Part shown: piece after piece, positions 44,053-52,571 of the stretch | Layout of the letters: each line of letters opens with the position of its first letter | How positions within the stretch are numbered: position 1 is the first letter of the stretch | Source: Nitrosopumilales archaeon | GTDB lineage: Archaea; Thermoproteota; Nitrososphaeria; Nitrososphaerales; Nitrosopumilaceae | NCBI GenBank assembly: GCA_016838825.1 | Contig: JAEHKU010000001.1 | Span: forward strand, 1 to 64,000 | DNA: 64,000 nt | Direction of reading: 5' to 3' | Translations under genes and position numbers: made by a program | The notes under the pieces: model-generated | Told to the model about the DNA's origin: nothing | Databases searched by the model: none | Seen by the model: only the letters and a program-made list of their open reading frames with translations

Positions 44053-44810
44053 TAATCCTCTACCTCTTCTCCCAAGTTTAGAATTCTACTTAATACAATT
44101 TCTAAATTTATCATGCCTTCACCAGTTATGTTAGAAACCCCAATAAGTTCTTCAACAAAATCACCAACATCAAGGCCTTTGAGTATATTGGTGAGAAGTG
44201 TGTACGTCTCCCCATCCGTTTCCACGGAAATCCTTTCTTCTAGTGATTTGATATCAGATGACCATTTGAATATATCACTTATCTTATCTTGGATTAGATC
44301 AGTTTTGGTTAGTACGTTAATGGTTGGCAACTTGAGCCTGAGTTTTACAGAAGTCGCTAGAAGAGTAATTGAAATAAAATTTGCTGGTGTCGTTATGAAT
44401 GCACCATCGTACAAAAATATGACAACTTTTTGTTCTGCATTGAGATTATGAACAAAGAACGGTCCACTGGAACGATACGCAAACAATTCTATTTGTCCCG
44501 GAGTATCCACAATAAGATAATCAGGGTTGACGTCATCGACTTCCTTTTGAATTTGATCCATTTTTGATGCAATCAAATCACTCGCCATGATTAACGCACC
44601 ATTCGGACCTAGATCATATTGTTTCATGATAGTTACGAGATCCACATGATCCCTAATGTCAATATCACAGGCATATGGGAGAGATTCCACTCCAGGATCT
44701 AGGTTTAATATTGCCACAAAGGAGCCATTTCGTACATAATAGTCGTAAATCTTTGAAGTAAGAAGAGATTTTCCTGCACCTGCAGTACCTGCAATAAAAA
44801 TCGCTTTCAA
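44052..44810 (-). CDS. GPN-loop GTPase
   Basis: A 252-residue P-loop GTPase. Walker A is GTAGAGKS near residues 8-15, the family-defining Gly-Pro-Asn occurs in YDLGPNGALI, and the switch DTPGQIELF and NVLTKTDL motifs follow. Eukaryotic homologues assist RNA polymerase II assembly; the archaeal role is not established. In a run with thrB and queC on the same strand. Confidence 0.9.
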   Translation of the reverse strand: MKAIFIAGTAGAGKSLLTSKIYDYYVRNGSFVAILNLDPGVESLPYACDIDIRDHVDLVTIMKQYDLGPNGALIMASDLIASKMDQIQKEVDDVNPDYLIVDTPGQIELFAYRSSGPFFVHNLNAEQKVVIFLYDGAFITTPANFISITLLATSVKLRLKLPTINVLTKTDLIQDKISDIFKWSSDIKSLEERISVETDGETYTLLTNILKGLDVGDFVEELIGVSNITGEGMINLEIVLSRILNLGEEVED

Positions 44811-44864
44811 TTTTTTTGAATATTCCTAGTTGGCTTATATTTGCATTTATTATTACTCCATAAA

Positions 44865-45881
44865 TTGAACTGGCGGTACATAGCGATTCCTGTAAGTATA
44901 ATTCCATTTTTGTTGATTGCGGTACAATTTGATCTCACCCTGGAAGACATCTTTGCTGTTGGGCTTGTTCCATTTGTATTGGCATCTGGTGCGATGATTT
45001 GCAAGTTATTCCTCCAGGGAGTGAAATTCAATTATTTGGTAAGAAAGTTTTTTGGTGGAATAGAACCTGCGTGGAAAACTATTCTGGTTCGAATGGGATC
45101 TGAATTTGTATCCTTTACCACGCCAATGTATGTTGGTGGTGAGGTTGTCAGAGTTGTTTGGCTCCGTCGAAGGGGTGTTAAAACCAGCAAAGCAACGTGG
45201 CTTACTATTATAGAAATAGTGACAGAGGTTATCGCTGCTGGAACCATATCTATCATAGCTGCGGTATTTGCTTTACTCCATGGTGCGTATTTTATTGGAT
45301 TTGCAATTCTTGCAATAGCAATCACCGTCATGACGTTATGGTCTACGCTTTTCTTCTTGTCATCGAAGAGAACTTTTCAGATTCCTAAGGTGATTTACGG
45401 AATGGTTCGCAAGTTTGGAAAGAAACGTGGTCTGAAGTATGCTGATCGCACAAACGAATGGATAAAAGGCATATGTGAGATGAGTCGTGAAAACTTTCAC
45501 ACCAAACAAGCAAAGAAGGCGATTGCTGTATCATTGATGATTTCTTTTCTCTATTGGGGAGTATATGGTACGACATTCTTTTTGCTGGCGAATGGTGCGG
45601 GATTCTTTATTGAACTACAGGATTCTATTTTTGCTGTGTTGGCATCTAACGCACTTGGAGATCTTCCTATAACCATCGGCGGTTCTGGGTTGGTGGAACT
45701 TGGAATTTGGTCGTATCTTGAGGGATTGAAGGATTTGACGCTCGATTTGACAGAGGGAACGATGGAATGGAATGTCATTATCGCATGGAGGATTGCAACG
45801 TACCATGTTCCATTGATAGTTACATGGATTCTTTTAATGAAATTGGCCTTGAGTAAATACACTAAGGCAGAAATTTCATAG
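44865..45881 (+). CDS. Lysylphosphatidylglycerol-synthase-like flippase (UPF0104)
   Basis: A membrane protein of about 338 residues with eight hydrophobic segments. RMGSEFVSFTTPMYVGGEVV and LTIIEIVTEVIAAG match the UPF0104/AglD-type family, related to the membrane part of MprF, which is implicated in lipid or lipid-linked sugar translocation. I place the start at TTG 44865, about 25 bases after TTATATTT; an upstream in-frame TTG at 44841 is possible. Divergent from the GPN GTPase. Confidence 0.78.
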   Translation: MNWRYIAIPVSIIPFLLIAVQFDLTLEDIFAVGLVPFVLASGAMICKLFLQGVKFNYLVRKFFGGIEPAWKTILVRMGSEFVSFTTPMYVGGEVVRVVWLRRRGVKTSKATWLTIIEIVTEVIAAGTISIIAAVFALLHGAYFIGFAILAIAITVMTLWSTLFFLSSKRTFQIPKVIYGMVRKFGKKRGLKYADRTNEWIKGICEMSRENFHTKQAKKAIAVSLMISFLYWGVYGTTFFLLANGAGFFIELQDSIFAVLASNALGDLPITIGGSGLVELGIWSYLEGLKDLTLDLTEGTMEWNVIIAWRIATYHVPLIVTWILLMKLALSKYTKAEIS

Positions 45882-45896
45882 AAGCATTCTGTTACA

Positions 45897-45914
45897 TTTG
45901 ATACGAACCGTTAA
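45897..45914 (+). repeat. Intergenic motif TTTGATACGAACCGTTAA, copy 2 of 4
   Basis: It lies 27 bases upstream of the ATG at 45942, between two plus-strand genes. Differs from copy 3 at one base within the 17-base core. A T-rich TTTATTTTT follows 12 bases later, as in copy 4. Confidence 0.55.
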
Positions 45915-45941
45915 CTAGAACTTAGTTTATTTTTACCAGAG

Positions 45942-46505
45942 ATGGGAGTTACCAGAATTATAGTTCTTTTAGCAGGAGTTGGCTTAGCCCTACTGGTAGG
46001 ATATGGTGTGATCAATACCACACCAATAGAGGAAGAAACCGTCGAATTAGAAGTAGAGCCTGTCGATATTACTAAAGAATTTGGCTCGTTAGGAGATGAA
46101 CATGCTCATGCATTAATCTTGGTTGGAATTTTTGGAGACCAATTTGATTTTTCAATTTCAGCATACCAATTAAAAAGTGATTGGATACATCTTGAAGGCA
46201 AACGTGGAGATTTAATCCATAGACATGCATCTGGAGTTCCACTAGGATTTTTGTTTGATACATTAGGTATAGGGTTAACAGATGAGTGTTACATTTTACC
46301 CGACGGCCTACAATTCTGCACTGATGAGAATTACTCATTAAAGTTTTACATTAATCGTGAACAAATAGAAGATATCACAAATTATGTAATTAATCAAGGT
46401 GACAGGATATTGATTTCTTATGGCGATGAAACTGAGGAGGAAATCGAGATGCAATTATTTCATTTGGAACAATTGATGACACTAGAGGGTTTACAGAAAG
46501 TTTGA
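45942..46505 (+). CDS. Membrane-anchored extracellular protein with a conserved-looking domain
   Basis: A 187-residue protein with an N-terminal signal anchor (IIVLLAGVGLALLVGYGVI) and an acidic linker (EEETVELEVEPVDI). The outer domain begins GDEHAHALILVGIFGDQFDF, carries HLEGKRGDLIHRHASGVPLG with several histidines, and has two cysteines (DECYILPDGLQFC) likely to form a disulfide. Histidine clustering could suggest metal binding. I do not recognise the family. The stop codon lies within copy 3 of the recurring motif. Confidence 0.62.
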   Translation: MGVTRIIVLLAGVGLALLVGYGVINTTPIEEETVELEVEPVDITKEFGSLGDEHAHALILVGIFGDQFDFSISAYQLKSDWIHLEGKRGDLIHRHASGVPLGFLFDTLGIGLTDECYILPDGLQFCTDENYSLKFYINREQIEDITNYVINQGDRILISYGDETEEEIEMQLFHLEQLMTLEGLQKV

Positions 46506-46518
46506 TACGAACTGTTAA
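46501..46518 (+). repeat. Intergenic motif TTTGATACGAACTGTTAA, copy 3 of 4
   Basis: It overlaps the stop codon of the gene ending at 46505 and extends into the 3' end of the convergent gene at 46515. Placement between two 3' ends argues against a simple promoter role for every copy. Confidence 0.55.
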
Positions 46519-46910
46519 TCCACAGTTATAGTCATTGAGAGAGGCGGCGAAAGTGCTTCAGGATTATCTACACTTTCCCATACAAAAATCTCAACATAGT
46601 ATACCCCTGAAGTATCAGTCGTCCATGATTGTGCGGGTGTAAAAGACTGTCTTGGACTAAGTGATCCCGTAAGCCAAGAAAGTGCTACAACAATATTATC
46701 TTGATTTTTTATCTGCACTAAATAAGCAAATTTTTGGTTTCTATCCTGACCATTGGTTAGATCTGCGGTTATCATCACTTGCTTTCCAACTTCAATTTCA
46801 TATTCTATATCAGAAGATTCCCTTTGTATTACATCAACTGAATTTACTGCTCCAGCATTGTTTACTAGTAAGAAAAGCATGACTGGTAAAAGAAGATAAT
46901 ATTTCATCAT
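46515..46910 (-). CDS. Secreted immunoglobulin-like hypothetical protein
   Basis: A 131-residue protein with a signal peptide (YYLLLPVMLFLLVNNAGA) and a beta-sandwich-like mature region: repeated strands such as EYEIEVGKQVMITADLTNGQ, FAYLVQIKNQDNIVVALSWL and GVYYVEIFVWES end in SMTITVD. No anchor is visible. The fold resembles the Ig-like modules common in surface proteins of this phylum, though no specific function is known. Confidence 0.68.
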   Translation of the reverse strand: MMKYYLLLPVMLFLLVNNAGAVNSVDVIQRESSDIEYEIEVGKQVMITADLTNGQDRNQKFAYLVQIKNQDNIVVALSWLTGSLSPRQSFTPAQSWTTDTSGVYYVEIFVWESVDNPEALSPPLSMTITVD

Positions 46911-46956
46911 ATTTGATATAATTGGCTTTATACTTCAAGATTTATTAAAATAAAAA

Positions 46957-49077
46957 ATGAGGAATTACAAATCCATGAAATACTTTTTGTTGATAGTAAC
47001 CCTTTTCCTTATTATAGGATTATCTCAAAACTCATTTGCACAAGAAGTTCCTGATTACTTTAACCCATACGCACCAATTTTTACAGATAAGGAGGTATAC
47101 TCATGGACAGACAAAGTGTACATTACAGTTGTAGCACCTAGTTGGAATGCCAACAAGAATGGTATTGATTCCATAGGAACCCAAGATGGTCATTTTATCA
47201 AAATTTCAACTTCTGGACATTCTCTTAAACCGTACAAATTATCAGAAACCGAACCTAACAGTGGTGTATTTGTTGGAGAGATAATTCTTACCGGTTTTTT
47301 GCATGATACTGATGGTGATGGTGATACTGATACTAATCCACGTACAGCTGGTAATGGTCCTACTAATGGTTTCTTAGAGACTAAACGAGATGGCGGATTG
47401 ACAATATCATTTGAATTTGCTGATGGAGTAGTCCTAACACATTCAGCAACTATCAGTTGGAATATAGGAGAAATAATTTTCACTGAATCAAACTACCTAG
47501 TTAGTGAAACTGCTAGAATACGAGTTACCGATCCGGATATGAACCTAAATCCTGAGGTTATTGACCAAGTAATTGTAGAACTTTCATCTGATTCTGATAT
47601 AGCAGGAATCTTTATCGATGCAATAGAGACAGAACAGGATTCAGGATTGTTTGAGGCCGTTGTTTCTTTTTCACAGAATAGTGCTTCAAGTGGAAATAGG
47701 CTATTTGCTAAAACAGGTGATTCAATTTATGCAAAATACAATGATAATACGCTTCCTTCCCCCTATAGTATTTCCGATAATTTAGATATTCAAACCATAT
47801 CAAAACTTGAATTAGAAACAACACAATTTTCAGCACCACCAATCATTGAGGGAAAGCTTTTTGAAGAATATGGAGTACGTGTGGAGACTATAGCAGAAAA
47901 TCTAGAGGTCCCTTGGTCAATTGTTTTTTCTCCTGATGGAAGAATCTTTGTTACAGAAAGGGTAGGAAATCTCAGAGTAATTGAAAATGGACAACTTCTG
48001 GAACAACCAGTCAAGATACTTGATGTTGGTTTTGTTGAAGGAGGGCTTTTAGGAATAGAGTTAGATCCTAACTTTGAAGAAAATCATTATATCTACTTGT
48101 ATTATACTTACAGCGATTTTGTTTTCACATATAACAAAGTAGTTCGGTTTAAAGAATTAAACAATGAATTATCAGATGAAAAAATTCTGATTGACAAAAT
48201 TCCAGGAGGTCCAATTCATGATGGAGGAAGACTCAAGTTTGGTCCAGATGGAAAACTATACGTTACAACAGGCGAAGCTGGAAATCCCGGACTTGCTCAA
48301 GACCTAAATTCTCTTGGAGGAAAAATACTCCGATTAAATTCTGATGGAACAATTCCAGATGACAATCCATTTCCAAATTCTCCAGTTTTTTCTTATGGAC
48401 ACAGAAATCCTCAAGGGCTTGATTGGGATCCTTTGACTGAGAAACTTGTTATTTCGGAACATGGTCCTTCGGGAGAAAGAGGCTTTGCACATGATGAAGT
48501 AAATGTAATAGAAGCTGGCAAAAATTATGGTTGGCCTGAGATAGTTGGAGACGAGACTGGATCCAATTATGTAAGCCCGCTTTTACATACAGGAACTGAT
48601 ACCTGGGCTCCTTCTGGTGCTGTTTTTTATGATTCAAATAATATTCCAGAATGGGAAAACAAGTTTTTCATAGCTACTCTAAGAGGGAATCATCTTAGAA
48701 TGTTGGATTTGGATCTAGAACAAGACAAAGTTGTTTCAAATGAAGCTCTCTTTTTAGGCGATTTTGGAAGATTAAGAGATGCATCTTTAGGACCTGATGG
48801 CAATCTTTACTTGTTAACAAGCAATAGAGATGGACGTGGAACACCATTCCCTAATGATGATAGAATACTTCGAGTTGTTCCAGTAGAAAGTTCAACAAAA
48901 CAAGAGATATTTTCTGAACTTTTACCACCACTAAAACAATTCAAACTTGGAATTTCTGTTGAAGATATAACTTGCAAGGAAGGGCTTGAGTTGATAAAAA
49001 AATATGATAATACTCCTGCTTGCGTTAAACCATCAAGTGTTACAAAACTGATAGAGCGTGGATGGGCTTTGAACTAA
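46957..49077 (+). CDS. Secreted PQQ-type sugar dehydrogenase with N-terminal surface modules
   Basis: A 706-residue exported protein: signal peptide (about 1-29), two beta-rich modules (about 30-285) that begin IFTDKEVYSWTDKVYITVVA and resemble surface-protein repeats of this phylum, then a six-bladed glucose/sorbosone dehydrogenase propeller (about 305-650). Family residues are in PWSIVFSPDGRIFVTER, GGPIHDGGRLKFGPDG, and YGHRNPQGLDWDP. The C-terminal SVEDITCKEGLELI and PACVKPSSVTKLIERGW form a Cys-paired tail seen in other exported thaumarchaeal proteins. It may oxidise aldoses at the cell surface; PQQ use is unverified. Confidence 0.82.
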   Translation: MRNYKSMKYFLLIVTLFLIIGLSQNSFAQEVPDYFNPYAPIFTDKEVYSWTDKVYITVVAPSWNANKNGIDSIGTQDGHFIKISTSGHSLKPYKLSETEPNSGVFVGEIILTGFLHDTDGDGDTDTNPRTAGNGPTNGFLETKRDGGLTISFEFADGVVLTHSATISWNIGEIIFTESNYLVSETARIRVTDPDMNLNPEVIDQVIVELSSDSDIAGIFIDAIETEQDSGLFEAVVSFSQNSASSGNRLFAKTGDSIYAKYNDNTLPSPYSISDNLDIQTISKLELETTQFSAPPIIEGKLFEEYGVRVETIAENLEVPWSIVFSPDGRIFVTERVGNLRVIENGQLLEQPVKILDVGFVEGGLLGIELDPNFEENHYIYLYYTYSDFVFTYNKVVRFKELNNELSDEKILIDKIPGGPIHDGGRLKFGPDGKLYVTTGEAGNPGLAQDLNSLGGKILRLNSDGTIPDDNPFPNSPVFSYGHRNPQGLDWDPLTEKLVISEHGPSGERGFAHDEVNVIEAGKNYGWPEIVGDETGSNYVSPLLHTGTDTWAPSGAVFYDSNNIPEWENKFFIATLRGNHLRMLDLDLEQDKVVSNEALFLGDFGRLRDASLGPDGNLYLLTSNRDGRGTPFPNDDRILRVVPVESSTKQEIFSELLPPLKQFKLGISVEDITCKEGLELIKKYDNTPACVKPSSVTKLIERGWALN

Positions 49078-49221
49078 TTGTTAGCATCCATAATTCTGAT
49101 GACACCCAATACTATATTACATCAAATTGAGACTTGGTTCTTTTCTAAATTACACTTGAAATGAATTCTAACTAGCAAACAAGCGATCATCATTAAATAA
49201 TCAAAACTTATGAGGTAACTA

Positions 49222-49626
49222 TTGGGCAGTTTAGAAAAATCACTCTCAGAAATTTTAGTCAAAGATATCATGACAAGAGCCTTAATATCAGTAGATTCTT
49301 CAACGACGGTTTTCCAGGTCGCAAAGATGATGGAACAGGGAGGAATAGGTGCTATGATAGTGAAGAAGGATAACATCCCTACAGGAATAATAACTGATAG
49401 GGATTTTGCAATAAAAATTGCTGTAGAAAAACTCCCTCTAGATACGCCTGTCCATAAAGTTGCATCGTATCCTTTGCAAACAATAAACTCAAATGAATCG
49501 ATTTTAGCTGCAGCAGATTTGATGTCTTCAAAAAATATTCGAAAACTTGCAGTAGTAGAAGATTCTAAAGTGATTGGAATTATTACTTCAACAGACCTAG
49601 TAAATCAATTAGCCAAAAAGAAATAA
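49222..49626 (+). CDS. Protein of two CBS domains
   Basis: A 134-residue protein starting at TTG 49222, about 25 bases after ATTAAATAA. It is a tandem pair of CBS motifs: MTRALISVDSSTTVFQVAKM with GMI-type IPTGIITDRDFAIK, and TINSNESILAAADLMSSKNI with VIGIITSTDLVNQ. Such pairs bind adenosine nucleotides and act as energy sensors. Partner unknown. Confidence 0.87.
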   Translation: MGSLEKSLSEILVKDIMTRALISVDSSTTVFQVAKMMEQGGIGAMIVKKDNIPTGIITDRDFAIKIAVEKLPLDTPVHKVASYPLQTINSNESILAAADLMSSKNIRKLAVVEDSKVIGIITSTDLVNQLAKKK

Positions 49627-49650
49627 ATCGACTGAAAATAAAAGTTTGTA

Positions 49651-49965
49651 ATGATTTATTCTATAAAGGCTAGATACATTGAAGAAAAAATGGGCGAGTT
49701 TTATCGAAAACTAACTGATGGCACAATTCAGAATCAGAAACCTGATGGTCAAGAGATCGTTAATTCAATGAAACGTGCTAAAATAACTGAACCGGGAATG
49801 ATTCAATGGTCTGAGATGTGTTTTTGTCCTACACCATTAAAGCATGAACGTGAAACTATCTACAATCATTTTCTAAATGATATGGAGACAGAAACTATTG
49901 ATAATTATATTGAGTTTGATGGTGAACCATTTTTTGATTTTTTAGAAAAGCAATTTAAAAATTAA
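49651..49965 (+). CDS. Hypothetical protein of 104 residues
   Basis: A soluble, mixed-charge protein beginning MIYSIKARYIEEKMGEFYRK. It has a PTPLKHERETIYNHFL segment and two cysteines close together (MCFCPTP). It lies 25 bases after the CBS-domain gene and may share its mRNA. No family recognised with confidence. Confidence 0.55.
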   Translation: MIYSIKARYIEEKMGEFYRKLTDGTIQNQKPDGQEIVNSMKRAKITEPGMIQWSEMCFCPTPLKHERETIYNHFLNDMETETIDNYIEFDGEPFFDFLEKQFKN

Positions 49966-49968
49966 CGT

Positions 49969-49986
49969 TTGATACGAATTGTTAAC
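49969..49986 (+). repeat. Intergenic motif TTTGATACGAATTGTTAA, copy 4 of 4
   Basis: It lies about 40 bases upstream of the SDR start at 50027 and about 15 bases before a TTTATTTT box. All four copies have the same orientation on the plus strand. Confidence 0.55.
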
Positions 49987-50026
49987 CAATAGAAACCACT
50001 TTATTTTCAAAAAGAGCCTTTGATTC

Positions 50027-50824
50027 ATGAATTATGCCGGGAAGGTAGTTGTAGTAACTGGCGCATCAAGCGGCATAGGTGAAGAATCTGCAATAGAGTT
50101 CGCCAAAAGAAAGGCTAACGTGATTCTCGTGGCAAGAAGAAAAGAAAAACTAGATCAAGTAGCACAAAAAATTTCAAAATACAATTCACAAGTAATGACT
50201 CTTCAGTGTGACGTTTCCCAAAAATCCCAAGTTGAATCCATGAGTAAAACAGTACTAGAAAAAACAGGTAGAATTGATATACTCGTTAATAATGCTGGCT
50301 TTGCAATTTATGGTACCGTCGCAGATCTTAAAGTAGAAGAAATAGAATCTCAGATTGCAACGAATTTTTTTGGGATGATTTATTGTACTAAAGCTTTCTT
50401 ACCAAAAATGTTGGATCAAAAATCTGGTCATATAGTTAATGTTGCTTCTGTGGCTGCAAGCTTTGGTTTACCAGGAATGGCATCTTACTGTGCATCAAAG
50501 TTTGCAATGTTAGGATTTTCTGAAGGTCTTTATCATGAATTGAAAGGAACAGGAGTTGGAGTCACGGTAGTAAGTCCGATAATGGTTAGAACTAATTTTT
50601 TTGATAATACTTCCTTCAAGTCAGTACCAAAATATTCACTAACTTCACTCAGTTCAAAAACAGTAGCAAAAGCAGTGATTAAAGCTGCTTCATCATCAAG
50701 ACTAGAGATAATTGTTCCACCTTTAGTGCGGGTAGCAGTATGGGCAAAACAAACATTTCCTTATTTGATAAATCCGATTTTGACTTCGACCTTCAAGCAG
50801 AAACAAGAAAAAGATTCAGACTAA
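50027..50824 (+). CDS. Short-chain dehydrogenase/reductase
   Basis: A 265-residue SDR oxidoreductase with TGASSGIGEES (about residues 11-21), an ARRKEKLD cofactor loop favouring NADPH, NNAG near residue 90, and catalytic Ser plus YCASKFA. A TTTATTTT box lies about 25 bases before the ATG. It is related to the SDR at 17460. Its C-terminal extension after residue 230 is hydrophobic and basic. Substrate unknown. Confidence 0.88.
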   Translation: MNYAGKVVVVTGASSGIGEESAIEFAKRKANVILVARRKEKLDQVAQKISKYNSQVMTLQCDVSQKSQVESMSKTVLEKTGRIDILVNNAGFAIYGTVADLKVEEIESQIATNFFGMIYCTKAFLPKMLDQKSGHIVNVASVAASFGLPGMASYCASKFAMLGFSEGLYHELKGTGVGVTVVSPIMVRTNFFDNTSFKSVPKYSLTSLSSKTVAKAVIKAASSSRLEIIVPPLVRVAVWAKQTFPYLINPILTSTFKQKQEKDSD

Positions 50825-50894
50825 ATTATTCCTCGATTTTTGTTGTGGTATCAGAAGATACCTCGATCTTTTAACATTTTTAATAGATAAACAT

Positions 50895-51116
50895 TTACTG
50901 CTGTTTCTCTTTTTTACTTTTTTGCCACCAATCAAGATATTCGTATTGTCTATCCTCTTGAGTTTTTTCTCTTTGGTTTAGTCGGTCTTTTATGTCGCTT
51001 ACTTGTTCTCTTGTTGCATAAAGTCCGCATTTCTTGCAGATAAAATGTTTAGTATTAGGGTCGTATTTCATCTCCAGCTCAGTATCTTTTGCTGCACACT
51101 CTGGGCAAACAGCCAA
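50895..51116 (-). CDS. Short zinc-ribbon protein
   Basis: A 73-residue protein read from TTG 51116 (LAVCPECAAKDTELEMKYD). Two CxxC pairs, CPEC near the start and CKKCG about 28 residues later, make a zinc ribbon. The C-terminus is a charged helix with QEDRQYEYLDWWQKSKKE. A longer frame reaches 51155 but runs through hydrophobic residues without a better start. Possible RNA- or protein-binding; not assigned. Confidence 0.62.
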   Translation of the reverse strand: MAVCPECAAKDTELEMKYDPNTKHFICKKCGLYATREQVSDIKDRLNQREKTQEDRQYEYLDWWQKSKKEKQQ

Positions 51117-51212
51117 CGTTTGACCAACAGAAATTATCCATAAAAGCGTTCCCACTTATCCGATCACAAATTACAATTGATACTAGTAGCAGAATTATTA
51201 CTCAAATTTTTA

Positions 51213-51275
51213 CTGGTACGCGGATTATGTCGTCATCCCTTTCGGTCAGTTCGCCCATCGAATACCGCGTACCAG
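51213..51275. other. 11-bp perfect inverted repeat, candidate structured RNA or binding site
   Basis: CTGGTACGCGG (51213-51223) and CCGCGTACCAG (51265-51275) are perfectly complementary, with a 41-base interior. The GC-rich arms stand out strongly from the AT-rich gap. On the minus strand, a TATA-like TTATAATTTT near 51295-51304 lies about 25 bases before the arm, which would place transcription start at the stem. No known RNA family is evident. It lies between a glycosyltransferase gene end and the zinc-ribbon gene start. Confidence 0.45.
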
Positions 51276-51298
51276 CGTTTAAACTAAACATCGAAAAA

Positions 51299-52540
51299 TT
51301 ATAATCGTTTTCGGGTTTCAAGCATTTCATTAACTATCTTGGCTGTATTTTCTGCTCCATTTCCATCAAAGTTTCTAGAAAATTCCTGAAGATTTTCCTC
51401 ATATTTGTTATAATTTGCCTTTATTTCCTGAATTGCTTTTAACACCTGTTTTGAATTAAGGGCCAGAAGGCCGAGTTTTCTATCTTGTGTCCACTTCAAG
51501 TTGTTGGTATGTTCATCGTAGATGGGAATTCCTACGATTGGCTTTTGTTTTTTACCTATAATTTCTCCAATGGTAGTGTGTGAACCATTAATCACTGCAT
51601 ATTTACAGAGAGTTAGCACGGTCTCTTTTTCTTGTTGCGATAAGAACCCAACATCTATCTGAATCCAATCAATTTTCTTCTCACACGCTTCAGAAATCCC
51701 ATATGTCTTACCATCTTTCCCTAATACCTTATCTATTGAGGGATCTTTTTTAGCATGTGATATTACCCTTCTTTCATTTTTCATCTCATCAGAATGGAAT
51801 GTTTCTTGGAATTTTTCCCCAGTTATTTCATTTGTAGATTTATTACCGGTTCTCATCCAATAACCAAATTCTTTGCCCTCGATCAATTTTTCAACATCTG
51901 ACTTTGGTTGTTGGTTTGTTGTTGAACCATTTGAAAAGTGACCAACATAGACAACTTTTTGCATAAGATCTTCTGGGAAATTCAGATTATACTCACAAAT
52001 GGTATATGGTGGAGGTGAATCAGCTACAACTATTTTTGAAGCCTTGGCAATTTGCTTTGAAATGTACTCTATGGAAGGATAAAAGTAAAAATGTGACCTC
52101 CCAAGTCTCGGCTTGAATTGATTTGTCACGAAAATACAACTCACGTTTCGGTTTTTTGCTAGTATATTCGATCCCATGTCGCCATCATTTATTACAAAAT
52201 CAAAATTTTCACGCTCAAACAACGCTCTTTCTTGTTTGAGATAATTTGTTATCTGCTTAACAAGTGGAGGGTTTCCAGAAACAGGCAATAGAAAATTCAA
52301 TAAAGATAACCTAACACTTGGACCACATTTACCATCAATTGGGGTAGGCATTAAGATCTCATGAATTTGTTGTTGTTTTGATGGAAATTTTTCTAAGAGT
52401 CTTTGATAAATCTGGTCTTTGCTTGAATAATGCATTTCAATTTCATCTTTTAGGTACTTTGGAAGAACTTTGTCAAGTGCCATCATTCTTGAATAGTGTC
52501 CACTACCCCATGGATAGATGAATTGAGCGATTTTTATCAT
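51299..52540 (-). CDS. GT-B fold glycosyltransferase, MurG-like
   Basis: A 413-residue cytoplasmic glycosyltransferase. It opens with FIYPWGSGHYSRMMALDKVL, the nucleotide-sugar family glycine region, and ends with the donor-binding NGSHTTIGEIIGKKQKPIVG segment typical of UDP-sugar GT-B enzymes. A mid-region insertion (about 240-300) lengthens it. It probably works on a glycolipid or surface glycan. Sugar and acceptor are unknown, and its neighbours do not help. Confidence 0.78.
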   Translation of the reverse strand: MIKIAQFIYPWGSGHYSRMMALDKVLPKYLKDEIEMHYSSKDQIYQRLLEKFPSKQQQIHEILMPTPIDGKCGPSVRLSLLNFLLPVSGNPPLVKQITNYLKQERALFERENFDFVINDGDMGSNILAKNRNVSCIFVTNQFKPRLGRSHFYFYPSIEYISKQIAKASKIVVADSPPPYTICEYNLNFPEDLMQKVVYVGHFSNGSTTNQQPKSDVEKLIEGKEFGYWMRTGNKSTNEITGEKFQETFHSDEMKNERRVISHAKKDPSIDKVLGKDGKTYGISEACEKKIDWIQIDVGFLSQQEKETVLTLCKYAVINGSHTTIGEIIGKKQKPIVGIPIYDEHTNNLKWTQDRKLGLLALNSKQVLKAIQEIKANYNKYEENLQEFSRNFDGNGAENTAKIVNEMLETRKRL

Positions 52541-52571
52541 AGTAAAAAATCAGTCGTTCCTGCTTAAATTC

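Noticed and set aside
45032-45862. Minus-strand frames inside the UPF0104 gene
   Set aside because: Antisense shadows of a membrane protein gene; no independent promoter or domain.
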